This document shows positions 57,495 to 64,000 of a DNA stretch of 64,000 nt, piece by piece. How positions within the stretch are numbered: the first letter of the stretch is position 1; each line of letters starts with the position of its first letter. A program made the translations under genes and the position numbers. Source of the stretch: Pseudodesulfovibrio sp. S3 (GTDB lineage: Bacteria; Desulfobacterota; Desulfovibrionia; Desulfovibrionales; Desulfovibrionaceae); assembly GCF_004025585.1 (NCBI RefSeq), contig NZ_QTZO01000013.1, positions 1-64,000 on the forward strand, written 5' to 3'. The notes under the pieces are model-generated. The model searched no databases, was not told the DNA's origin, and saw only the letters and a list, made by a program, of their open reading frames with translations.

Positions 57495-58631
57495 ATGTTA
57501 AGCAAGCTTCCGGATTTGAATTTCGAAAACGCAGTCAACTACCACTACGATCAGTTTCCGCCAAACAATCTCGATTATGCAAAAATTATCAGACCGTTGG
57601 CGTTAGCTACCGATGCTATCGCACGGTACGATCAAATGTTGAAGAATATGCACAATAGCGAAATACTGTTGGCCCCCCTTCGTAACCAGGAGGCGATCAT
57701 TTCATCACGTATGGAAGGGACCATAAGTACGATGGATGAAATATTGAGATATGAGGCAGACTTTGATGAAGACGAGTATGGCGTGACACAGACCAGGTCC
57801 GAAGTCATCGAGACGTTGCTATACCAGAGGGCATTGAAATCTGCTCAACAGTCAATGGAGAATGGGCGTCAGATTTCAAGTTGGTTCATCCGTGCGATTC
57901 ACCAAAGACTTTTGTTTTTAGGTCGCGGTGCGGAAAAAAATCCTGGTAAATTTAAAAATGAGCAGAATTACCTGGCAGATAAAACCCAGCGCAACATCCT
58001 GTTCGTTCCGATTAGTCCGGAAAAATTGATTGATGGATTGGACAGCTTGTTTGAATATATCGCAAATAAAAATGAATTGGACTTGATCAAGACAGCGGTT
58101 TCGCATGTCGAATTCGAAGCCTTGCATCCGTTTAAAGATGGCAATGGTCGTATAGGTAGAATGCTGATTACATTGATGCTATGGAACGCCGGGGTGATCT
58201 CCGAACCCCATTTTTATATTAGTGCATATCTTGAAGAGCAAAAGGATTTGTATATCGATTGCATGAGAGAGGTCTCAAGGTCCGGTGACTGGACGGGGTG
58301 GTGCTGTTTTTTTTTGGAAGCATTGGAAAAGCAGGCCATGCGAAATTTAAAAGTAGTCGAAGAAATTACCACTTTGTACAATGAAATGAAAAGTTTGTTC
58401 AGGAAAAAGCTGTCATCCAAGTGGCACGTTAAGGCGTTGGACTACATTTTTACGAATCCGGTATTCAGAAATAATAAATTTACAAAGGGGAGCGGCATCC
58501 CATCCACAACAGCTGCCAAGTTCAGCAGGACGCTTGTTGATGAAGGTTTGCTGCGTACGCTTGAAGAGGCATCAGGCAGGAGACCAGCCCTATACTCCTT
58601 CGAACCGTTGATGAATCTAGTCCGAGTTTAA
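57495..58631 (+). CDS. Fic-family protein (AMPylase), AT-rich
   Basis: A 378-residue Fic protein. The active-site HPFKDGNGRIGR is intact (H211), so nucleotide transfer (usually AMPylation) is possible. An N-terminal inhibitory helix motif (SSRMEG, residues 70-75, Glu74) should hold it inactive until released, as in self-inhibited class II enzymes. A C-terminal winged helix (about 320-370) suggests DNA binding. The gene and its upstream region are clearly AT-richer than both neighbours, a sign of transfer. It ends four bases before the NtrX-like gene's stop. Confidence 0.93.
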   Translation: MLSKLPDLNFENAVNYHYDQFPPNNLDYAKIIRPLALATDAIARYDQMLKNMHNSEILLAPLRNQEAIISSRMEGTISTMDEILRYEADFDEDEYGVTQTRSEVIETLLYQRALKSAQQSMENGRQISSWFIRAIHQRLLFLGRGAEKNPGKFKNEQNYLADKTQRNILFVPISPEKLIDGLDSLFEYIANKNELDLIKTAVSHVEFEALHPFKDGNGRIGRMLITLMLWNAGVISEPHFYISAYLEEQKDLYIDCMREVSRSGDWTGWCCFFLEALEKQAMRNLKVVEEITTLYNEMKSLFRKKLSSKWHVKALDYIFTNPVFRNNKFTKGSGIPSTTAAKFSRTLVDEGLLRTLEEASGRRPALYSFEPLMNLVRV

Positions 58632-58635
58632 CACC

Positions 58636-60039
58636 TTAATCCGTCTGGATTTTGTAGGCCTTGAGCTTTCGGTAGAGTGAACTGCGCTCCAGGCCGATGG
58701 ATTTGGCCAGCTGCGAGATGTTGCCGTCGAATTCCTTGAGCTTGGCCTCCAGGAACCGGGCTTCGAAGTCGGCACGCGCCTGCTTGAGGTCGGCCGGTCC
58801 GTCTGCGATCAGTTCTTCCACGGCATCCTGTCCAACGGAAGTGGCCGGGTTCGGCTCGGGGGCCGGTCTGACCTTTTTGAACTCGGGCGGCAACCGGTCC
58901 GGGGTGACCGTGTCCCCGGCGTACATGATGAACATGCGTTCCACGAAATTCTTCAGTTCCCGGACATTGCCCGGCCAGGGGTATTCCTTGAGAACGGCAA
59001 TGGCGTCAGGGGCAAAGGAAATGGGTTTGAACCCGTGCTGTCGGACCAATATGCCCATGAAATCATTGATCAGCAGCGGGATGTCGTCGGTCCGGTCGCG
59101 CAGGGGGGGCAGTTCCAAGGGAAAGACCTTGAGCCTGTAGTATAGGTCCTCGCGGAAATTACCGGCCTCGATCTCTTTGGCCAGGTCCTTGTTGGTGGCC
59201 GCGATGACGCGCACGTCCACGGTGATGGTCTTGCGCCCGCCCACGTGTTCAAAGGCCTGTTCCTGGAGAATGCGGAGAATCTTTGCCTGTGTCTTCAGAC
59301 TCATGTCGCCGATTTCATCAAGGAAGAGAGTGGAGCCGTCAGCCAGTTCGAACTTGCCTTCCTGGGCCCTGTCCGCGCCTGTGAACGCGCCCTTTTCGTG
59401 GCCGAAGAGTTCGGATTCGATGAGTTCTTCGGGGATGGCCGCACAGTTCACGGCCACCAGGGGCCGGTCGGATCGGCTGGACTGGTCGTGGATGGACCGG
59501 GCCACGATTTCCTTGCCCGTGCCGTTTTCGCCGGTGATGAGCACCCAGGCTTCGGTGGGGGCCACCCTGCCGATGACTTCCTTGAGGGTGACGATGGGTT
59601 CGGATTCGCCGGTCAGGGTGTAGGGCTGCTCCGAACTGATGCGGGTCTTGAGGGCGATGTTTTCCTGGCGCAGACGGGAGAATTCCAGGCCGTTGCGCGA
59701 GGAAACCACCACCTTTTCCAGGGAAAGAGGCTTTTCAATGAAGTCGAAAGCCCCCTTTTTCAGGGCCTTGACCGCAGTTTCAATGGTGCCGTGGCCGGAG
59801 ATCATGATTACGGGGAGTCCTTCGTAATCCCGAGAGATGATTTCAAGCACTTCAAGTCCGTCCATGCCCGGCAGCCAGATATCGAGAAAAACCAGGTCCG
59901 GGATGTCGGTTCCCAGAATTTCCAGTCCCTGTTCGCCGGACTCCGCCTCCACGATGTCCAGTCCCTCGTCCTCGAGAATGCCGCGCAGGGAAAGACGGAT
60001 GGTTGCTTCGTCGTCGATGATCAGGATTTTTCCGGCCAT
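58636..60039 (-). CDS. ntrX: NtrX-like sigma-54-dependent response regulator
   Basis: A 467-residue regulator. Receiver domain: D9/D10, acceptor D53 (FLDIWLPGMDG), ISGHGTIETAVKA and KKGAFDFIEKP, wording close to NtrX. AAA+ domain: Walker A GENGTGKE, GAFTGA loop for sigma-54 contact, and LFLDEIGDMS. A Fis-type helix-turn-helix ends the protein (NISQLAKSIGLERSSLYRKL). It activates sigma-54 promoters. The likely kinase is the NtrY-like protein at 47402-49594. ATG after aaggga. Confidence 0.9.
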   Translation of the reverse strand: MAGKILIIDDEATIRLSLRGILEDEGLDIVEAESGEQGLEILGTDIPDLVFLDIWLPGMDGLEVLEIISRDYEGLPVIMISGHGTIETAVKALKKGAFDFIEKPLSLEKVVVSSRNGLEFSRLRQENIALKTRISSEQPYTLTGESEPIVTLKEVIGRVAPTEAWVLITGENGTGKEIVARSIHDQSSRSDRPLVAVNCAAIPEELIESELFGHEKGAFTGADRAQEGKFELADGSTLFLDEIGDMSLKTQAKILRILQEQAFEHVGGRKTITVDVRVIAATNKDLAKEIEAGNFREDLYYRLKVFPLELPPLRDRTDDIPLLINDFMGILVRQHGFKPISFAPDAIAVLKEYPWPGNVRELKNFVERMFIMYAGDTVTPDRLPPEFKKVRPAPEPNPATSVGQDAVEELIADGPADLKQARADFEARFLEAKLKEFDGNISQLAKSIGLERSSLYRKLKAYKIQTD

Positions 60040-60130
60040 GGGTACTCCCTTGCAAGGTCATGCGGCTGAAAAGTCGCCGTCACTCCTTATAGATGGAATG
60101 GCCTAATGATTCAAGCCGGACCGGATCTTT

Positions 60131-61279
60131 TCAGAAATCCCAGTGCTTTTTCCGCAGCCACCGGTAGGAGCGCTTACCGTGGACCATGTCGCCGAGTTGG
60201 GTTCCGGCCATGCGAATGAACCAGCGCAGCGATGCCGATCCGAACCATTGCACCCCCCTGAACAGGGTCCAGCGCAGGATATTGGAGCCCTTGAGTTCGG
60301 GCATGACGTATCGGTTCAGTCGGACCCGGTAGGCCGTGCCGGGGTGGGTTCCGGTCGTCAGGGCCTGGGCCACGGCCTGGCCCGCGTACATGCCTGTGCA
60401 CAGGGCAAAGAAGATGCCCTCGCCGAGCAGCGGCTCCACGAATCCGCCCGCGTCCCCGGCCAGCAGGGTCACGCCGTGGACCGGATTCTCCAGGTAGTTT
60501 CCATAGGGAAGCGGGTGTCCGCGCAGGTCGGGAATTGCGTCTGATTTAATCTCGAGAAAATCTAGATAATCTTTAAACACCTGGGAAAAGTTGATATTAT
60601 TGCGGCGTAATCCGCAGATACCCACGATGATCCGATCGCGGTTCGGAAAGACCCATCCATAGCCGGCGTTCATGAATCCAACATAGAGTTCCGGGTTTTT
60701 CAAAGGTCTCGGCAAGGCCTCTTTCGAAACTTTGATTTCGATGGTCGGGGCCATGAAACGTTTTATCCGGTCCCGGTCGAGGAAAGGGAACGAGTTCCGC
60801 ACAACGGAGTTGGCACCGTCCGCACCGATGACATATCGGCCCTGGAAGGTCCGGCCGTCCCGGCAGGTGACCACTCCCTTGATCGGGTCGCAGGCCGTGA
60901 CCGGCGTTTCCTGGAAGACTTCGGCCCCGGCTTCCCGTGCGCGGGAGAGGAGCAGGTCGTCGAACAGGGTTCGGTCCACGAAGTGGAAGGGAAAGGAGAG
61001 GGAGCCTTCGGCAAGGGGCTGTGACAAGGTTCGGATGGAGTAGCGGTCGGAAGTGTGGTTGATGGCACCACTCCGGGTCAGGGATTCCGGCGTTTCTCCG
61101 AACAAGGATTCCAGCAGGCGGATGGATTTCCAGGTCAGCAGCCCGCCGCACAACTTGTTTCGCGGAAACCGTTCGCGGTCAAGAATGGCCACGGAAAAAC
61201 CTTGCCGGGCCAGTGAAATCCCGGCCGCGCTGCCTGCCAGCGAACCGCCGCAGATGATGGTGTCATATGTTTTTGTCAT
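60131..61279 (-). CDS. Geranylgeranyl reductase-family FAD oxidoreductase
   Basis: A 382-residue flavoprotein: N-terminal FAD-binding IICGGSLAGSAAGISLARQG, FPRNKLCGGLL (family motif), VIGADGANSVVRN and LLAGDAGGFVEPLLGEGI. The family saturates isoprenoid chains of lipids or quinones. It lies 90 bases upstream of the NtrX-like gene on the same strand. The exact substrate is unknown. Confidence 0.9.
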   Translation of the reverse strand: MTKTYDTIICGGSLAGSAAGISLARQGFSVAILDRERFPRNKLCGGLLTWKSIRLLESLFGETPESLTRSGAINHTSDRYSIRTLSQPLAEGSLSFPFHFVDRTLFDDLLLSRAREAGAEVFQETPVTACDPIKGVVTCRDGRTFQGRYVIGADGANSVVRNSFPFLDRDRIKRFMAPTIEIKVSKEALPRPLKNPELYVGFMNAGYGWVFPNRDRIIVGICGLRRNNINFSQVFKDYLDFLEIKSDAIPDLRGHPLPYGNYLENPVHGVTLLAGDAGGFVEPLLGEGIFFALCTGMYAGQAVAQALTTGTHPGTAYRVRLNRYVMPELKGSNILRWTLFRGVQWFGSASLRWFIRMAGTQLGDMVHGKRSYRWLRKKHWDF

Positions 61280-61364
61280 ATCATCCGCCCAGTGAAAATT
61301 CCTCTACACTGCGTCCGGCATCCGGCGCAAGCCTGGGGAGATCGTTCGCATGCCGCCCCCGGCC

Positions 61365-61853
61365 TCACATGGTGTTGATCATTGAAGTGGGTTTTTTCCC
61401 CTGTTTTTTCAGCTCGATGTACGCCTGCACATCCTTGTCGAGCTTGGCGAGGATGGTTAAGGACAAGTCCTTTCGCTGGGTGCGGCGGACCGGGGTGGTG
61501 AATTTGAACCCGTCGGCCATGACCACATGGACCTCGAAGAGGATTTCCGTGGTCGGGGCGATCTCCTTGTATTTGTCCTGGGGCGAGGCTTCGATCTTGA
61601 CCTCTTCAAACAGCTTGTTGCGGACTTTGATATAGTCGCGAATCCGTTCCAACTCTGTATCCGTGTAGTCCTTGCGGTCCATGCTTCCGGCGAATTTGAG
61701 CTTTTTACTGCTGGTGTTGGAGAAAACGGATTCACCTTTGCGTACGATATCCAGATTGAAGAAGATGAAGATGACGAAGGCCGCAAGCAGGACCAGGAGG
61801 ATGTTCCTGACCTGTTCCATCGTCTTGTGGTTGCGTTTCTTCTTGCTTTGCAT
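61365..61853 (-). CDS. Single-span membrane protein, unknown
   Basis: A 162-residue protein with one transmembrane helix near the N-terminus (ILLVLLAAFVIFIFFNL) after a short basic cytoplasmic tail; the remaining 120 residues would face the periplasm. No domain recognised. ATG after aaggag. Possibly co-transcribed with the flavoprotein gene 85 bases downstream. Confidence 0.8.
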   Translation of the reverse strand: MQSKKKRNHKTMEQVRNILLVLLAAFVIFIFFNLDIVRKGESVFSNTSSKKLKFAGSMDRKDYTDTELERIRDYIKVRNKLFEEVKIEASPQDKYKEIAPTTEILFEVHVVMADGFKFTTPVRRTQRKDLSLTILAKLDKDVQAYIELKKQGKKPTSMINTM

Positions 61854-62030
61854 GCCGGCTCCTTCGCGGTTCGGGTCGTGTTCGGTCCACAGCTATACTA
61901 TGAAATTGACCAATAAAAAAGGTTCGTTTGACTGCTTCTTTCGGAGAGGCCCGGTAACCTTGACAAATTCCATGACCGGGGCCAAGTTGTTCAATTGAAT
62001 CACAGTGGTTGCGGGAGCTGAAGAGAACGT

Positions 62031-63800
62031 ATGGAGAACAGCAAGATAGCCGCCCTGGTAGAATTGGGCATTTTGTGCAGGGGCGAACCTGTCGAGGTCT
62101 TCGGCGATGGCGCGGAAGACCCTGGACCGTATAGGTATTCGGACCACAATCAGCTTTGCCGGTTCGAGCACCCCAGGTATCAACACCCTTACCAGGACGA
62201 GTCCGTCACCACCTATCGGTTTTTTGCCCAGGACACCTCCATGCCCGAGGCTCTGGAGCAGACCCGGCTGGTTGTCCTGCTCGGTGTGGCCGATTCCGAG
62301 GCGCTCAGGCAATGCGTGGCCTCACGCCAGGCCGTAGTGATTCTGTTCGAGCCGGATGAGCGCGTGCTCATCAAATTCTTGGAGCGTTTCAAGCTGGCCG
62401 AATTGAACCGGGACAACCTGTTCTGTTTTACGGGCAATCCCTATTCCTTTAATCCCGCTCTCCAGGAGATGCTGCCCGGAGACATGTTCCGGCTGGGCAC
62501 CCCGGCCTTTTTCATGACCGATCGCATCCGGCGCAACTATGGATCGTGGGCGCATCAGGTTGTCGAGTACCTTGAGATTCTTCACTACCGTCACGCCATC
62601 TACGGACTGTCCGGCCAGTCTCTATGTCGGTCGCGGCCATTGCGGGACATCCATCGCGGGCTCCTGCTTGATCAGCAGGTGCATGTCTACGAGAATATTC
62701 CCGACTATCTTTTATTCTCCGATATTTCACAGCTCAAGAACCGCCTCAAGGATACCGATGCCATTCTGGTGGCAGCCGGCCCGGAATTGGACGGGAAGCT
62801 CGAATACATCCGGCGTAACCGGGATCGGGCGGTGGTCATCTGCGTGAACAATGCGGTCAAGCCCCTAGTGGAGGCTGGCATTCATCCACATTTCGTGGTC
62901 ATCAACGACACTTCCCTGGAGTCCGGGTTGGTCTTCAGGCATATCCCCGAATTGCCCGGGACCATCCTTGTGGGTCACTGCCTGTCGGATTTAGGTGGCG
63001 ACAGGTTCGGCATCAAATACCTGTTCGGCTCTTTCCTGCCTCAAGTCTTCGGCCAGCGGGGCAACCTGAAGCTGCACGGTTCGGTCATATCCACAGCGTT
63101 CTCCCTGGCCCGGCATCTTGGATGCGCGAAGTGTGTGTTGATCGGGGTGCAGCTCGCCTCGGATAACCCCTGGGGGCTGGATTACGTTAAGGGCTCTGTG
63201 AAGGAGAAACCGAAGCAGGGCGAACAGACCTTGATCAATAAGTACCCTCAACTCTACCCGGTGACTACGCCTTTTGACGAGCAGCTTTATACCACTCTCA
63301 ATTTCCGGGACGCGGCCCTGTGGCTGGCCGAGGAAATTCGGCTTTCGAACATCGTATGTGTCAACACCTCTCGGGCCAGTATTCTGTATGGGCCGGGCAT
63401 TTCTTTCGAGGAGGAACCTGAGTTGTCCGGCACAATGCCTTCACTGGCCGCCCTGTTCAGGCCGCACCCGCCCCGCTTGGATCGGGAGGAGGTGCGGAAA
63501 TATATCAAGCATGAGTTGGGTCTCTGGACCAATTTGCGCGACGTGGCCCGGACTATGCTGGAGGATACCGGGCCGGCCATGGCGGCCAAGGGTATGGCCA
63601 TTTTGGATCAGTTGGACAGGAATAACATCACTTACATGGTGGAACGGCATACGGGCTTTAGCAATTGGGATTTCCAGAAACTGGTATTCCGGGGCGATGA
63701 GGCCAATCGGCGCAAGGGACTGCGGCTCTACTTCAGACACGTCCTCGCCATGAGTGAGGAATTTCTTTCCATCATAGGCCGTTCCGTGAAAAATCTCTAA
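62031..63800 (+). CDS. DUF115 / MptE-like motility accessory factor
   Basis: A 589-residue protein of the Maf/DUF115 type. The core domain (about 240-420) reads AILVAAGPELDGKLEYI, VVICVNNAVKPLVEAGIHPHFVVINDT and AKCVLIGVQLA, the MptE-like fold. Such proteins transfer nonulosonic sugars to flagellins in several bacteria, though no flagellin or sugar synthesis genes are seen in this window. Stop codon overlaps that of nadE on the other strand. Confidence 0.85.
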   Translation: MENSKIAALVELGILCRGEPVEVFGDGAEDPGPYRYSDHNQLCRFEHPRYQHPYQDESVTTYRFFAQDTSMPEALEQTRLVVLLGVADSEALRQCVASRQAVVILFEPDERVLIKFLERFKLAELNRDNLFCFTGNPYSFNPALQEMLPGDMFRLGTPAFFMTDRIRRNYGSWAHQVVEYLEILHYRHAIYGLSGQSLCRSRPLRDIHRGLLLDQQVHVYENIPDYLLFSDISQLKNRLKDTDAILVAAGPELDGKLEYIRRNRDRAVVICVNNAVKPLVEAGIHPHFVVINDTSLESGLVFRHIPELPGTILVGHCLSDLGGDRFGIKYLFGSFLPQVFGQRGNLKLHGSVISTAFSLARHLGCAKCVLIGVQLASDNPWGLDYVKGSVKEKPKQGEQTLINKYPQLYPVTTPFDEQLYTTLNFRDAALWLAEEIRLSNIVCVNTSRASILYGPGISFEEEPELSGTMPSLAALFRPHPPRLDREEVRKYIKHELGLWTNLRDVARTMLEDTGPAMAAKGMAILDQLDRNNITYMVERHTGFSNWDFQKLVFRGDEANRRKGLRLYFRHVLAMSEEFLSIIGRSVKNL

Positions 63801-64000
63801 AGCTCCCGCTTGCAGGCCAGGGGCATCCGCCAGCCCGTGCCGAAGGAGCGCGGCGTCAGCTTGATTCCCGGAGCGGCCTGACGGCGTTTGAATTCGGCAA
63901 ACCGCACCAGTTTCAGCACTTTGGCCACGGTCTCCCGGTCAAACCCCGCCGCAACGATTTCCCGTTCGGATTTGTGCCGTTCGATGTGCAGTTCCAGAAT
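63797..64000 (-). CDS. nadE: Glutamine-dependent NAD+ synthetase, C-terminal part
   Basis: The last 67 codons of a gene that continues beyond the window. The translation (ERHKSEREIVAAGFD, ETVAKVLKLVRFAEFKRRQ, APGIKLTPRSFGTGWRMP) matches the C-terminus of NadE. Its stop overlaps the stop of the DUF115 gene. Confidence 0.9.
   Translation of the reverse strand: MLELHIERHKSEREIVAAGFDRETVAKVLKLVRFAEFKRRQAAPGIKLTPRSFGTGWRMPLACKREL

Overview
The window looks like chromosome from a free-living sulfate-reducing deltaproteobacterium of the Desulfovibrionaceae (Desulfovibrio or Pseudodesulfovibrio type). This is inferred from gene content: a tungsten-type aldehyde ferredoxin oxidoreductase with its ferredoxin, a stand-alone GltB-like FMN protein, a DUF115 motility factor, many histidine kinases and high GC. 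No marker gene here settles the species.

Layout. (1) 0.1-8.0 kb: a tightly packed signalling operon of three single-domain receivers, three histidine kinases and a large PEP-synthase-like phosphotransfer protein that lacks the usual C-terminal PEP barrel. None of its products has a recognisable DNA-binding output. (2) 8.1-14.9 kb, minus strand: an unknown protein, the GltB-like FMN protein and a four-gene polar amino acid ABC importer. (3) 15.4-26.7 kb: a genomic island lying between two complete tRNA-Phe genes and bounded by two sets of direct repeats. It carries a tyrosine integrase, a C5-methyltransferase / HNH nuclease / Vsr restriction cluster, a DcdV-type anti-phage nucleotide deaminase with a small downstream ORF, a serine recombinase, a possible PD-(D/E)XK protein coupled to a beta-propeller lipoprotein, a DUF2513 protein, a truncated HsdM and about 1 kb with no convincing gene. 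(4) 26.8-32.4 kb: aldehyde oxidoreductase with ferredoxin, a glycosyltransferase and a diguanylate cyclase. (5) 32.6-36.1 kb: a short T7-like phage head module (portal, Bbp19-like protein, scaffold) that breaks off where the capsid gene should be. (6) 36-47.4 kb: mostly housekeeping genes (a C39 peptidase with a PA2779-family partner, rlmN, zupT, nfo, GNAT, HAD, HD-GYP, a DUF362 ferredoxin, Usp). (7) 46.8-61.9 kb: DUF4390 and an NtrY-like kinase, an epimerase, a hydrolase, a peroxiredoxin, an M16C protease, a glycosyltransferase/methyltransferase pair, an AT-rich Fic gene, an NtrX-like sigma-54 regulator and a geranylgeranyl-reductase-type flavoprotein. (8) 62-64 kb: a DUF115 protein and the 3' end of nadE.

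How parts may work together. The first operon reads as a phosphorelay in which an ATP-grasp/phosphohistidine protein could exchange phosphate or report on pyruvate/PEP. The island combines restriction, nucleotide depletion and recombination genes, as expected of a defence island. NtrY and NtrX probably pair in trans although they lie 9 kb apart on opposite strands. Functions come from motifs and family knowledge read by eye; no database search was run.
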